DNA from: Taylorella asinigenitalis ATCC 700933
GTDB lineage: Bacteria > Pseudomonadota > Gammaproteobacteria > Burkholderiales > Burkholderiaceae_B
Length of the DNA stretch: 64,000 nucleotides
Reading direction: 5' to 3'
NCBI RefSeq assembly: GCF_000687755.1
Contig: NZ_JHXN01000001.1
Coordinates: forward strand, 124,001 to 188,000
Every line of letters starts with the position of its first letter. Position 1 is the stretch's first letter. This document shows, one piece after another, positions 8,796 through 18,308 of the stretch. The notes under the pieces are model-generated. The model was not told where the DNA came from and did not search any database. It saw nothing but the letters and a program-made list of their open reading frames with translations. Made by a program: the position numbers and the translations under genes.

Positions 8796-9611
8796 ATGTC
8801 ACCTCAAATAAAAGATTTAATAAACGAAGCTTGGGAAAATAAAAGCGAAATCAATCCAAATAATTCAGATCTTATTGAAGTTGTTGAAACTGTTCTCGAT
8901 GGTTTAGACAATGGCATTATTCGTGTAGCAGAGAAAACAGGTTCAGAATGGCATGTAAATCAGTGGGTTAAAAAAGCTGTTTTGCTTTCATTTAGACTTC
9001 GCGACAATAAAGTGATGAACGAAGTTCCATTACAGTTCTACGATAAAGTACCTCTAAAATTTGAACATTTCACATCTGAAGATTTTAAGAAGGCAGGATT
9101 TAGAGTGGTTCCGCCTGCTGTAGCTCGACGTGGTTCATTTATAGATAAAAACGTAGTGCTTATGCCCTCTTACGTAAATATTGGTTCTTACATAGGGGAA
9201 GGAACTATGGTCGATACTTGGGCAACTGTAGGGTCTTGTGCTCAAATCGGAAAAAATGTTCACTTATCTGGTGGCGTTGGGATTGGTGGCGTATTAGAGC
9301 CATTGCAAGCAAACCCCACAATAATTGAAGATAACTGTTTTATAGGTGCTCGATCTGAGATAGTAGAAGGTGTAATAGTTGAAGAGAATTCCGTATTAGC
9401 AATGGGAGTTTATCTGTCACAAAGTACAAAAATCTACAACAGAGAAACAGGCGAGATATCTTATGGACGAATTCCATCTGGATCCGTTGTAGTTCCAGGT
9501 AGCCTTCCTAGCAAAGACGGCACACATAGCTTAGCTTGTGCTGTAATAGTTAAAAGAGTGGATGAAAAAACTCGCTCTAAAACAAGTATTAACGATTTAC
9601 TAAGAGATTAA
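8796..9611 (+). CDS. dapD: 2,3,4,5-tetrahydropyridine-2,6-dicarboxylate N-succinyltransferase
   Basis: 271 residues, the usual length. It catalyses succinyl transfer from succinyl-CoA to tetrahydrodipicolinate in the lysine/diaminopimelate pathway, in the cytoplasm. The N-terminal helical domain is followed by a left-handed beta-helix of hexapeptide repeats (residues about 105-215: [40 protein letters not shown]). [18 protein letters not shown] near the C-terminus is typical. dapE follows after 3 bp, so lysine and meso-DAP for peptidoglycan come from the succinylase route. dapC, often directly upstream in relatives, is absent here. Confidence 0.97.
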   Translation: MSPQIKDLINEAWENKSEINPNNSDLIEVVETVLDGLDNGIIRVAEKTGSEWHVNQWVKKAVLLSFRLRDNKVMNEVPLQFYDKVPLKFEHFTSEDFKKAGFRVVPPAVARRGSFIDKNVVLMPSYVNIGSYIGEGTMVDTWATVGSCAQIGKNVHLSGGVGIGGVLEPLQANPTIIEDNCFIGARSEIVEGVIVEENSVLAMGVYLSQSTKIYNRETGEISYGRIPSGSVVVPGSLPSKDGTHSLACAVIVKRVDEKTRSKTSINDLLRD

Positions 9612-9614
9612 ATT

Positions 9615-10760
9615 ATGGATAACAAAAACATTTCCACACTTGAGTTATTGAAAGAGTTAATTTCACGTGAATCGATATCGCCAAATGATGCTGGATGTCA
9701 GGATGTACTTGTAGAGCTACTCTCTGAGCACGGTTTCGTACCTGAGTTTATGCAATTTGGAGATGTTCGCAATCTTTGGATTCGTCGTGGAAGTCATGCT
9801 CCGTTAGTAGTATTTGCAGGTCATACAGACGTGGTTCCTCCAGGACCGTCTGATTTGTGGGACTCTCCTCCTTTTGAACCTACCATACGGGATAACAAAC
9901 TATATGGTCGTGGAGCTGCAGATATGAAAGGTGGAGTCGCAGCCAGTGCCATTGCCTGCCTTGAATTTGTAAAAGCTAATCCAAATCACAAAGGCTCTAT
10001 AGCCTTGTTGATTACTTCGGATGAAGAAAGTGTTGCAATTGATGGTACCGTTCGCGTTTGTGAGGAGCTTGAAAATCGCGGCGATGCAATTGATTACTGT
10101 ATTGTTGCTGAACCCTCATGTGCAGAGCGTTTAGGTGACACTATTAAAATTGGTCGTAGAGGTTCTTTAGGTGCTACTTTAGCAGTTAAGGGTAAGCAAG
10201 GACATGTTGCCTACCCCCATAAAGTTAGAAACCCAATTCATTTATCTGCTCCAGCTATAGCTGAATTATGTGCTACTGAATGGGATAAAGGTAATAAATT
10301 CTTTCCACCTACCTCTTTTCAAATTTCTAACTATCGTGCAGGAACTGGCGCGGCGAACGTAGTGCCTGGATTAGCTCAGATAGAATTTAATTTTAGATTT
10401 TGCACTGAGAGCTCGCCTGAATCTCTCGAGACTCGTGTTGAAGATATTCTAAAAAAATATAATCTTGACTATGAGATTGAATGGATTCTTGGAGGCGAGC
10501 CATTTTTGACTGAAGCTGAGGATCTTACTAATGCGATGGTCGACTCTATCAAAGAAGTCACTGGAGTTGATGCTGAGTTAAGCACGACTGGAGGCACATC
10601 TGATGGACGTTTTATCGCTAAGATGAATCCCAAACCTAAAATTCTTGAATTTGGTGTAATAAATGCAAGCATTCATCAAATCAATGAACATGTGGATATT
10701 AATGACTTAGAGAAAAGCAAAGATATATACGTTAAAGTTTTAGAAAAACTTCTTGCATAA
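9615..10760 (+). CDS. dapE: Succinyl-diaminopimelate desuccinylase
   Basis: 381 residues. A dinuclear zinc M20 peptidase-family enzyme that hydrolyses N-succinyl-LL-DAP to LL-DAP and succinate. Metal and catalytic motifs are visible: AGHTDVVPPG (His and Asp near residues 69-71), GRGAADMKGG, the DEES pair (catalytic Glu) and AEPSC. The dimerisation lid follows in the middle, and a final histidine (INASIHQINEHVD) completes the site. Its stop codon overlaps the prmB start (TAATG), so the two are translationally coupled. Confidence 0.97.
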   Translation: MDNKNISTLELLKELISRESISPNDAGCQDVLVELLSEHGFVPEFMQFGDVRNLWIRRGSHAPLVVFAGHTDVVPPGPSDLWDSPPFEPTIRDNKLYGRGAADMKGGVAASAIACLEFVKANPNHKGSIALLITSDEESVAIDGTVRVCEELENRGDAIDYCIVAEPSCAERLGDTIKIGRRGSLGATLAVKGKQGHVAYPHKVRNPIHLSAPAIAELCATEWDKGNKFFPPTSFQISNYRAGTGAANVVPGLAQIEFNFRFCTESSPESLETRVEDILKKYNLDYEIEWILGGEPFLTEAEDLTNAMVDSIKEVTGVDAELSTTGGTSDGRFIAKMNPKPKILEFGVINASIHQINEHVDINDLEKSKDIYVKVLEKLLA

Positions 10761-11677
10761 TGACAAGCCTAAATCTCGACTCTTCCCACTTGAAGGATCT
10801 TACTAGTATTAGAGATCTCGTTAGACTTTGTGTCACCAAATTCGTAGAACACGATATTTTCCTTGGGCACGGAAATGATAACCCTACTGATGAAGCAATT
10901 CATCTGGTATTTGCAGCATTAAATCTTAATCCCACAGATATCGATTTATTCCTCGATGCTAAAGTACTAGAATCTGAGAAGCAAAAAATTTTCGAATATC
11001 TTCAAAAGCGAGTGTCGGAGCGAATACCATTGCCATATATTACGGGGTTTGCGTGGCTTCAGGGTGTGAGATTTGAAGTTTCTCCCGATGTCCTTATCCC
11101 CCGCTCTTTTATCGCAGAGCTAATTGCGAGCGATCTTCTTGAGCAGCAAATTATCGAAGAGGAGCCGCTACATATTCTTGATATGTGCACAGGTTCGGGG
11201 TGTTTGGGGATATTGGCAGCTATGGCTTTTCCAGAGGCATTTGTTGATTGTGTGGATATATCGAGCAGTGCCGTGGACATTGCCAAAAGAAATGCTAAAT
11301 ATCATCGCATCCAAAATATAGAAATTTTCGAGAGTGATTTGTTTGCCTTTGCCCCTAAGTATAAATACGATTTGGTTCTATGTAATCCACCCTATGTTAA
11401 CGACGATTCTATACAAAGACTTCCTATCGAATATCGTTCAGAACCCGCTCTAGCTCTAGCTGGTGGTCTAGATGGCATGGATATCGTTAGAAGATTTCTG
11501 AGTGAGGCACGTAATTATTTAAGTGCTGATGGCTCTATTATTCTTGAAATTGGCAATGAATACGTTAACTTCATCCGTGCGTTTCCAGATTTAAACCATG
11601 TGTGCTTAGAGACTCAAACTACCGTGGATAATGTCGTTCTCATCAATAGTCGCGACCTAAATGATTCAAGCCTCTAA
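10760..11677 (+). CDS. prmB: Ribosomal protein L3 N5-glutamine methyltransferase
   Basis: 305 residues. A SAM-dependent methyltransferase that modifies a glutamine of ribosomal protein L3. The N-terminal helical domain (1-110) is followed by the SAM-binding motif LDMCTGSGCLGI (about residue 143) and the catalytic NPPYV motif that holds the glutamine side chain. PrmB rather than PrmC is favoured by the N-terminal domain and the dapE neighbourhood common in proteobacteria. It starts on the dapE stop and overlaps the next gene by 17 bp. Confidence 0.93.
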   Translation: MTSLNLDSSHLKDLTSIRDLVRLCVTKFVEHDIFLGHGNDNPTDEAIHLVFAALNLNPTDIDLFLDAKVLESEKQKIFEYLQKRVSERIPLPYITGFAWLQGVRFEVSPDVLIPRSFIAELIASDLLEQQIIEEEPLHILDMCTGSGCLGILAAMAFPEAFVDCVDISSSAVDIAKRNAKYHRIQNIEIFESDLFAFAPKYKYDLVLCNPPYVNDDSIQRLPIEYRSEPALALAGGLDGMDIVRRFLSEARNYLSADGSIILEIGNEYVNFIRAFPDLNHVCLETQTTVDNVVLINSRDLNDSSL

Positions 11678-13574
11678 TTTAAGTTTAAGACGCTCAACTA
11701 AGCTTTTACTTGAAAATACATCCTTCACTATTAATCCTAAAGAGCGCGTTGGAATTCTTGGGAGAAATGGAGCTGGAAAGTCGAGTTTGTTTGCCCTTTT
11801 GCTTGGGCAGATTGATCAGGATAGCGGGGACATTGCCATCCCAAAAAATTGGCGTATAGCTCACGTAAAGCAAGATATTTTAGTCGGAAAGCAGTCAGCC
11901 ACGGAATTTGTAATTGACGGTGATGTGCATCTTCGCTCTCTTCAAGCTCAACTTAAGGCTACGGACCCAAATGATGGTGTGCGTCTATCCGAATTAGAGC
12001 TTGCTTTAGACGAAGCGGGTCAATATACGGCTCAGTCTCGGGCTGAGCAATTATTGGCAGGGCTTGGGTTTCATCAAAGCGAGTGGACCAAGGCTATTGA
12101 AGAATTCTCAGGCGGCTGGCAGATGCGATTGGCATTGGCACGTGCACTTATGATGCCCTCTGATTTACTTTTGTTAGATGAGCCAACAAACCATCTCGAC
12201 TTAGATGCGATGCTCTGGCTTGAGCAATGGATTAAATCATATGATGGCACAGTGATTGCTATTTCCCACGATATAGATTTTCTCAATTCAATCGCACAGG
12301 TAATTCTTAGCTTTGAAAATGGGAAATTAATCAGATATCGCGGTAATTATGACCAATATGTAGTTCAGAGAGCAGAAAAGCAAAAGCAACTTGCTTCAGC
12401 AATTGAGCGTCAAAAAAGGGAAAGCGAGAAACTGCAAAGCTTTATCGATCGCTTTAAAGCGAAGGCTACAAAAGCTAAACAAGCACAAAGCCGAGTAAAA
12501 GCGCTCGCCCGCATGCAAAAATTAGCTCCACTTCAGGTAGAAGGAGCGGTTCACATAACATTGCCAAACAATACTAACATGCCCGACCCTCTTCTTATTC
12601 TTGAAAATGCTAGTGCAGGATATGGAGAAACTTGTGTGCTGCATGATATAAATCTAATGCTTCGCGGGGGCGATAGAATTGGGATTCTCGGTGCTAATGG
12701 TGCGGGCAAGTCCACATTGGTGAAATCTCTTGTTGAGGAGTTGCCTCTGTTAGGCGGAAAACTCACTTCATCGAAGGGCGTGAAGATTGGCTATTTTGCA
12801 CAGCATCAGCTTGATATGCTTGATGATAGTGCTTCTCCCCTATTACATATGCAGCGGATTGCTGGTGCGAGTGTGAGCGAGCAAGTGTTGCGGAATTATT
12901 TGGGGCAGTTTGCGTTTAGTGGGGATATGGTAAACGAGAGCATTGTCAACTTTTCTGGAGGCGAACGGGCTCGCTTGGCTTTGGCTTTAGTAGTATGGCA
13001 AAAGCCGAATCTGCTGGTGCTGGATGAGCCGAGCAATCACTTAGATATTGCTACGAGAGAGGCTTTGGCTGCGGCTTTGGCTGAATTTGAGGGCAGTATG
13101 CTATTGGTATCGCATGATCGTCAATTGCTTAAAACATCGGTCGATAAATTTTGGATTGTTTTTGATGGCAATGTTTCCGAGTTCGACGGCGATCTGAGCG
13201 ATTACGCAATTTGGCTACAAGATAAATCTCAATCGATTTCAAAAGAGAGTTCGTCGACAGCCTCAGCTGAAGTTGATAAAAAAACTCAAAAACGTCTTGA
13301 AGCAGAGGAGCGTCAAAGAAAATCGAGGCTTAAAAAGCCGCTTGAATCTAAGGCTGCTGAACTCGAAGCTTGTATATCCTCATTACAAGCGGAAATCGCT
13401 AAATACGATCAATTGATTGCTAGCGAGAGTTTTTATGAAGAATCAAATCGGACTCTTAGAATTAAAACTTTGGAAGACCATGCGTCAGCCACAAAAAAAT
13501 TAGAAGAGTCCGAAAATAAGTGGATTGAAATATTAGGCCAATTAGAAGAAATCGAAAAAGGGCTAATTTCCTAG
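11661..13574 (+). CDS. ABC-F family ribosome-associated ATPase (YheS-like)
   Basis: 637 residues with two ABC ATPase domains and no membrane segments. Walker A motifs are GRNGAGKSS (about 34-42) and GANGAGKST (about 341-349). Signature motifs are FSGGWQMRLALA and FSGGERARLALA, each followed by a DEPTNHLD or DEPSNHLD Walker B. A basic, helical linker between the domains (about 240-290) would reach the ribosomal P-site tRNA, and a charged coiled coil closes the C-terminus (about 525-637). The length and layout match the YheS subgroup, and Uup is the alternative. The 3' end overlaps the convergent ABC transporter gene by 12 bp. Confidence 0.9.
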   Translation: MIQASNLSLRRSTKLLLENTSFTINPKERVGILGRNGAGKSSLFALLLGQIDQDSGDIAIPKNWRIAHVKQDILVGKQSATEFVIDGDVHLRSLQAQLKATDPNDGVRLSELELALDEAGQYTAQSRAEQLLAGLGFHQSEWTKAIEEFSGGWQMRLALARALMMPSDLLLLDEPTNHLDLDAMLWLEQWIKSYDGTVIAISHDIDFLNSIAQVILSFENGKLIRYRGNYDQYVVQRAEKQKQLASAIERQKRESEKLQSFIDRFKAKATKAKQAQSRVKALARMQKLAPLQVEGAVHITLPNNTNMPDPLLILENASAGYGETCVLHDINLMLRGGDRIGILGANGAGKSTLVKSLVEELPLLGGKLTSSKGVKIGYFAQHQLDMLDDSASPLLHMQRIAGASVSEQVLRNYLGQFAFSGDMVNESIVNFSGGERARLALALVVWQKPNLLVLDEPSNHLDIATREALAAALAEFEGSMLLVSHDRQLLKTSVDKFWIVFDGNVSEFDGDLSDYAIWLQDKSQSISKESSSTASAEVDKKTQKRLEAEERQRKSRLKKPLESKAAELEACISSLQAEIAKYDQLIASESFYEESNRTLRIKTLEDHASATKKLEESENKWIEILGQLEEIEKGLIS

Positions 13575-14348
13575 TTCTATCGATATATCTGCAAATAAGC
13601 CAACTATGTCATCTAGATGAAGACGTTTTTTATCCTCTCCACTTTTATCTAATACGTTTTTTCCCTGATGCATCATAATTATGCGATCACCGTATGCAAT
13701 CGCATATCTGAGATTATGAGTAACCATAAGAACAGAGCAATTCATTGTATCAACCAATTCTTGGGTAAGTTCCATAATCCTATCGGATGATTTAGGGTCC
13801 AATGCTGCTGTGTGCTCATCAAGTAAAACTAAACTAGCTTCAGTTAGTGAAGTCATAAACAATGCTAGTGCTTGTCTTTGGCCTCCTGATAGATTACCTG
13901 TTTTTTGGTCTAAGTAATTTTCCAAACCCATGTTTAATTTTTTAAGGGATTCTGCAAAATAAGCTCTATCATTAGAATTAAAGCCAAGCCCCAAGCCGTA
14001 AAATTTTCCTTTATTTGCGGCTAAAGCTAAATTTTCTAAAACAGTCAAATTACCTGCAGTACCCATAGATGGATTTTGAAAAACTCGCCCCATGGTCTTA
14101 TATCTTGAAGATTCAGAAATCTTACTAGTATCTCCCCTATCTGCGATTATGATTTTTCCAGAGTCGGGTTTTAATGAGCCAGATATTAGATTCAATAAGG
14201 TAGATTTACCAGATCCATTTGAGCCAATTATTGATATGAACTCCCCTCTTTTAGTGCTCAAATTAAAGTCGTTAAAAACTCTAACTTCATCAGGAGTACC
14301 TTTATGAAAGCTTTTATTTAAATTCTTAATCTCAAGAAAGTTAGACAT
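13563..14348 (-). CDS. ABC transporter ATP-binding protein (TrpX-type importer)
   Basis: 261 residues. It is the ATPase subunit of an importer with the genes at 14341-16303. Walker A is GSNGSGKST (about 43-51), the signature is LSGGQRQALA, and Walker B is ASLVLLDEHTAALDPKSSD. The DEHTAALDP sequence is characteristic of the ATPases paired with PF04392 binding proteins. The start overlaps the permease stop by 8 bp, which suggests coupling. It is the last gene of the operon and runs 12 bp into the convergent ABC-F gene. Confidence 0.9.
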   Translation of the reverse strand: MSNFLEIKNLNKSFHKGTPDEVRVFNDFNLSTKRGEFISIIGSNGSGKSTLLNLISGSLKPDSGKIIIADRGDTSKISESSRYKTMGRVFQNPSMGTAGNLTVLENLALAANKGKFYGLGLGFNSNDRAYFAESLKKLNMGLENYLDQKTGNLSGGQRQALALFMTSLTEASLVLLDEHTAALDPKSSDRIMELTQELVDTMNCSVLMVTHNLRYAIAYGDRIIMMHQGKNVLDKSGEDKKRLHLDDIVGLFADISIELGN

Positions 14349-15270
14349 CTTCTAATCTCCCTTTAGTACGAGAATTAATCTTTATACTTTTCATAAGCGG
14401 AATACGTACTTGATCGCTCATTAATATCAACAAAAATAACAATGCTCTAACCATATTTAGAAGGAAAGCAGGAGTACCTAAATTAATTGCTAGTGCCACT
14501 AAAGCTTTGTACACAATTGAGCCTAATATAACTTGCGTTGTTACTTTTAAAAATCTGATATTTGAAAAAATAACTAACCCAATTATGCATGAAGCTAAAC
14601 CAGTGACCATAGCCCCAGTACCCATACTTATTTCAAAATAACCTTGTTGCTGCGATAAAACAGCACCAGATAATGCCACTAATGCATTAGCTAGGGAGAG
14701 CCCAATAATACGCATTGAACCAGGCTTAACAGCTAGTGATTTAACTATTTGTTCATTATCCCCTGTTGCCCTAAGCAATAGACCTGCTTTGGTTCTAAAG
14801 TAATAATCTAATGCGAATTTAATAATCAAAACGATAATACCAACAACAGTAAGGATGAGCACGCTTCTATTGCCATCGAAAATAGATAAATTAGAAAGTG
14901 CACCCTTAAAAATTGTAGTCTTATCGAATATAGATTGATTTGCTCTTCCCACAACTAATAAATTCACTGAGTAGAGCAAGGTCATAGTAATTATGCCCGC
15001 AAACAGTGCATTGATACGCAATTTTTCATGCAAGAACCCTGTAAATGCACCTGCAATAGCTCCCGCAAAAGTAGCTAAAACAAGAGCTGTCCAAGGATCA
15101 AGGCCTGACATAAGTGCCCAAGTTGATACAGCAGCACCAAATGGAAAACTACCATCTACAGATAAATCAGGAAAATTTAAGACCTTAAAACTTATGTAGA
15201 TACCTAATGCAAGCAAAGAGTAGATTAAACCTTGCTCAAATATGTCAGAAAAAATTGCTAAATACTGCAT
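14341..15270 (-). CDS. ABC transporter permease (branched-chain permease-like family)
   Basis: 309 residues with eight or nine hydrophobic segments and the PDLSVDGSFPFGAAV block near residue 34, typical of the PF02653 permeases that accompany PF04392 binding proteins. It forms the inner-membrane channel, probably as a dimer, for the ATPase encoded next. The start lies one base after the stop of the binding-protein gene (15272). In firmicutes this type includes tryptophan or tyrosine importers; the substrate here is unproven. Confidence 0.9.
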   Translation of the reverse strand: MQYLAIFSDIFEQGLIYSLLALGIYISFKVLNFPDLSVDGSFPFGAAVSTWALMSGLDPWTALVLATFAGAIAGAFTGFLHEKLRINALFAGIITMTLLYSVNLLVVGRANQSIFDKTTIFKGALSNLSIFDGNRSVLILTVVGIIVLIIKFALDYYFRTKAGLLLRATGDNEQIVKSLAVKPGSMRIIGLSLANALVALSGAVLSQQQGYFEISMGTGAMVTGLASCIIGLVIFSNIRFLKVTTQVILGSIVYKALVALAINLGTPAFLLNMVRALLFLLILMSDQVRIPLMKSIKINSRTKGRLEDV

Positions 15271-15271
15271 T

Positions 15272-16303
15272 TTATTTTGCTAAGTCCTTAGCGTGTTTGT
15301 AGCTTTCAGGAAGAGTTAATCCTAATTCGCTAAGAGTTTTTGAGTTATAAAATGGGCTTGATTCTGAAATCTCAGGAATTGGAAGTTCTTCAGCTTTTTT
15401 TCCTTCAATGATAGAAGCTGCCATCTTACCTGTAGTTTTTCCAAGAGCAACATAATCTAGCCCTTCAGCCGCAACTAAACCTAAAGTAACTTGCTCTTGC
15501 TCAGATCCGAAGTAAGGAATTTTTGCTTCTTTTGCCTTTTCAATAATAACCTGCATATTTTGAACAACCATGTTATCGGTCAAATTTGTCAATGCATCCA
15601 CTTTTGAAATCAAAGCCTGAGCAGCCAATGGCACGTCCCCTGCGTTTGTAATTGCTTGAGTCACAATTTCAAATCCATATTCAGGTGCTAATGATTCATA
15701 GATTTTGATTGAAGCTAAAGAATTATCCTCTGCAGTATTGTACATAATACCTATCTTTTTAGCTTCAGGTAAAAATGCCCTAATCATCGCAAGCTGTTGT
15801 TTAATTGGAAGACGATCATTTGTTCCTGTAACACCTTCCTTATTTGATCCATCCTCATTTTGAAGCTTCGCTAAAATAGGGTCAGTCACAGCATTGAAAA
15901 TAACTGGAATATTACTTTTACGACCTTCGTTATATGCTGCTTGAGCAGCTGGAGTGGCAATGCCCACGATCAGATCAGCCTTATTGCTTGCAAAATTTTG
16001 AACAATTTGGTTTGTAAGTCCAGTATCTGCTTGTGCTACTTGATAGTCAATTTCAATGTTTTTACCGTCTTCATATCCAGCTTCTTTTAGGCCCAAAAGG
16101 AAGCCATCATGACAGTTTTTCAATGACGCATGTTCAGCAAATTGCACTACACCAATTTTAAATTTTTTCGCTGGTGCTTCAGTATTTGTTGAAGATGACT
16201 CTGATGATGTTGATGTGTCGGATTTCTCTCCGCATGCCACGATAGCACTTGTAGCTATCAATGCCATTAGTAAATTCGTGACTCTTTTATTTAATATATT
16301 CAT
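15272..16303 (-). CDS. ABC transporter substrate-binding lipoprotein (ABC_sub_bind, TrpX-like)
   Basis: 343 residues. Lipobox VACG (Cys at about residue 24) follows a short signal sequence, and a Ser/Thr/Glu-rich linker (about 28-45) precedes the binding domain. FKIGVVQFAEHASLKNCHDGFLLGL and DLIVGIATPAAQAAYN are typical of the PF04392 family, which includes TrpX. It would deliver an amino-acid-like ligand to the permease. In several betaproteobacteria trpF-trpB-trpA follow truA, and here this importer occupies that place. A trade of synthesis for uptake is therefore possible, but only inferred. Confidence 0.88.
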   Translation of the reverse strand: MNILNKRVTNLLMALIATSAIVACGEKSDTSTSSESSSTNTEAPAKKFKIGVVQFAEHASLKNCHDGFLLGLKEAGYEDGKNIEIDYQVAQADTGLTNQIVQNFASNKADLIVGIATPAAQAAYNEGRKSNIPVIFNAVTDPILAKLQNEDGSNKEGVTGTNDRLPIKQQLAMIRAFLPEAKKIGIMYNTAEDNSLASIKIYESLAPEYGFEIVTQAITNAGDVPLAAQALISKVDALTNLTDNMVVQNMQVIIEKAKEAKIPYFGSEQEQVTLGLVAAEGLDYVALGKTTGKMAASIIEGKKAEELPIPEISESSPFYNSKTLSELGLTLPESYKHAKDLAK

Positions 16304-16372
16304 TTTTATTAATCCCTAAAATTTAATAATAAGAGTGAATTTTTATTCTAATCAATTTTTTTAATATGTCTA

Positions 16373-17179
16373 CTAAATTGAATAAATGATGCTTTGAAAT
16401 GGATGATTAGGGTCAAAATTCTGTGGTATATCGTACTTATCAGGATAATCTACGCATGCAAAATATAAACCATCTGGCATAAAAGTTGGTGCAGAAAACT
16501 TTCTGTCTTTAGCATCGATTAATTCACTTATATATTCCGCCTTAAAACGGCCCATGCCCACATACAACAAAGCTCCGATAATATTTCGAACCATATGATG
16601 CAGAAAGCCATTTGCTCGAAGTGTAAAAATCAGAAATGGTCCCTTTGCTTCAAGCTTAAGCGTGTCTAGGGAACGAATAGGACTTGAGGCTTGGCATTGA
16701 GATGACCTAAAGCTTGAAAAATCGTGCGTACCAATAAAACTTTGGGTGGCAATGTTCATGCCTTCAATATCAAGATTATGAAAATCCCAACCCGCCCTAC
16801 CGCTCCAAATAGGCGACATAACCCTCTCATTTCTTAATAAATAAACATAGGTTCTGTGCGTAGCTGAAAAACGTGCACTAAACTCATCTGGTACTTCTCG
16901 AGCCCATCTTACTCTAATTGAATCTGGTAAATGAGCGTTTACTCCTCTAACCCAGGACTCCAGTTCTCTTGATACTTCTGTATCAAAATGCACAACTTGT
17001 CCAATAGCATGAACTCCAGTATCGGTTCTACCTGCACAAATTGTATTTACTTTATGATTTGTAAATTTAAAGAGAGCTGCTTCAAGAAAATCTTGAATAG
17101 TTAAACCATTTGGTTGAGTTTGCCAACCTTGATAATCCCGTCCATCATAGGAGATTCCTAAAGCAACTCTAGAAGACAT
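16373..17179 (-). CDS. truA: tRNA pseudouridine(38-40) synthase
   Basis: 268 residues, normal length. It isomerises uridines 38-40 in the tRNA anticodon arm. The catalytic Asp lies in CAGRTDTGVHAIGQVVHF (about residue 54), and the second conserved block MVRNIIGALLYVGMGR is present. The ATG overlaps the asd stop (TAATG), so translation is coupled to the amino-acid genes. No fimV-like gene separates asd and truA, unlike many relatives. A candidate uptake motif lies at 16746. Confidence 0.97.
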   Translation of the reverse strand: MSSRVALGISYDGRDYQGWQTQPNGLTIQDFLEAALFKFTNHKVNTICAGRTDTGVHAIGQVVHFDTEVSRELESWVRGVNAHLPDSIRVRWAREVPDEFSARFSATHRTYVYLLRNERVMSPIWSGRAGWDFHNLDIEGMNIATQSFIGTHDFSSFRSSQCQASSPIRSLDTLKLEAKGPFLIFTLRANGFLHHMVRNIIGALLYVGMGRFKAEYISELIDAKDRKFSAPTFMPDGLYFACVDYPDKYDIPQNFDPNHPFQSIIYSI

Positions 17180-18300
17180 TACGAGTTTTTAAAGTCTAGA
17201 ATAATATTTAGCATGCGTCGAAGTGGTTCGGCCGCCCCCCAAAGTAATTGGTCTCCAACTGTAAATGCCGATATATATGTAGGTCCCATATTTAATTTTC
17301 TAATACGTCCCACAGGAATATCTAATGTGCCTGACACAGCTACTGGTGTTAGTTTTTGAATTGTTTCCTCTTTATTATTAGGAATAAACTTAGACCATTC
17401 AGTTGAATTAGAAATAATAGATTCAATATCCTCAATAGGAATATCTTTGTTAAGCTTGATCGTGAGGGCTTGGCTATGTGATCTCATAGCCCCAATTCTT
17501 ACACATAAACCATCAATAGGAATAATCGCATCTCCAGAGCGACCTAAGATTTTATTAGTCTCAACTTGAGCCTTCCACTCTTCACGAGACTGACCATTTT
17601 CTAATTGTGTATCAATATATGGAATTAGATTTCCAGCTAATGGAACGGAAAACTGTGTAGTATCTAAGCCACCTCTTTGTTTAGTTAAAACTTGCTTATC
17701 GATTTCTAAAATTGCAGATGCTGGATCATCAAGCAAATTTTTTACTTCAGAATTAAGATCTCCAAATTGAGTGAGCAATTCTCTCATATGCTTAGCACCT
17801 CCTCCAGAAGCGGCTTGATAAGTCATTGAGGTCATCCACTCCACCAAGCCTTCTTTAAATAGGCCTGCCAATCCCATAAGCATACAACTAACAGTGCAAT
17901 TACCGCCAGTAAATAACTTACCTCCATTATGTAGGGCTTTATCAATTACATCACGATTAACGGGGTCCAAAACAATAACGGAACTATCATCCATCCTAAG
18001 TGCACTAGCTGCATCAATCCAGTATCCATTCCATCCATTATTACAAAGTTTTGGATAAATCTCTTTTGTGTAATCCCCACCCTGACATGTCAGAATCACA
18101 GGTAATTTTGATAATGCGTCGATAGATTTGGCATCTTCAAGAGGACCAGCATTAGACCAACTTGGAGCATCTCCACCTGGGTTGCTTGTAGAAAAAAATA
18201 CTGGATTTATCCTATCAAAATCACCCTCATCTCTCATCCTTTGCATAAGGACAGAGCCAACCATACCACGATAACCAATAATTCCTACGTCTAATTTCAT
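17179..18300 (-). CDS. asd: Aspartate-semialdehyde dehydrogenase
   Basis: 373 residues, the Gram-negative type. It reduces beta-aspartyl phosphate to the semialdehyde with NADPH, the branch point towards lysine/DAP, threonine and methionine. [14 protein letters not shown] forms the nucleotide-binding loop, and [13 protein letters not shown] carries the catalytic cysteine (about residue 135). [17 protein letters not shown] and the [10 protein letters not shown] His/Arg pair are also in place. It is the fourth gene of the leuCDB-asd-truA run, 8 bp after leuB. Confidence 0.97.
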   Translation of the reverse strand: MKLDVGIIGYRGMVGSVLMQRMRDEGDFDRINPVFFSTSNPGGDAPSWSNAGPLEDAKSIDALSKLPVILTCQGGDYTKEIYPKLCNNGWNGYWIDAASALRMDDSSVIVLDPVNRDVIDKALHNGGKLFTGGNCTVSCMLMGLAGLFKEGLVEWMTSMTYQAASGGGAKHMRELLTQFGDLNSEVKNLLDDPASAILEIDKQVLTKQRGGLDTTQFSVPLAGNLIPYIDTQLENGQSREEWKAQVETNKILGRSGDAIIPIDGLCVRIGAMRSHSQALTIKLNKDIPIEDIESIISNSTEWSKFIPNNKEETIQKLTPVAVSGTLDIPVGRIRKLNMGPTYISAFTVGDQLLWGAAEPLRRMLNIILDFKNS

Positions 18301-18308
18301 ATTGTTCC

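Noticed and set aside
13449-13513. Inverted repeat TCGGACTCTT / AAGAGTCCGA near the end of the ABC-F gene as a terminator
   Set aside because: The arms are about 45 nt apart inside coding sequence for the C-terminal coiled coil, with no T-run. It is probably chance.
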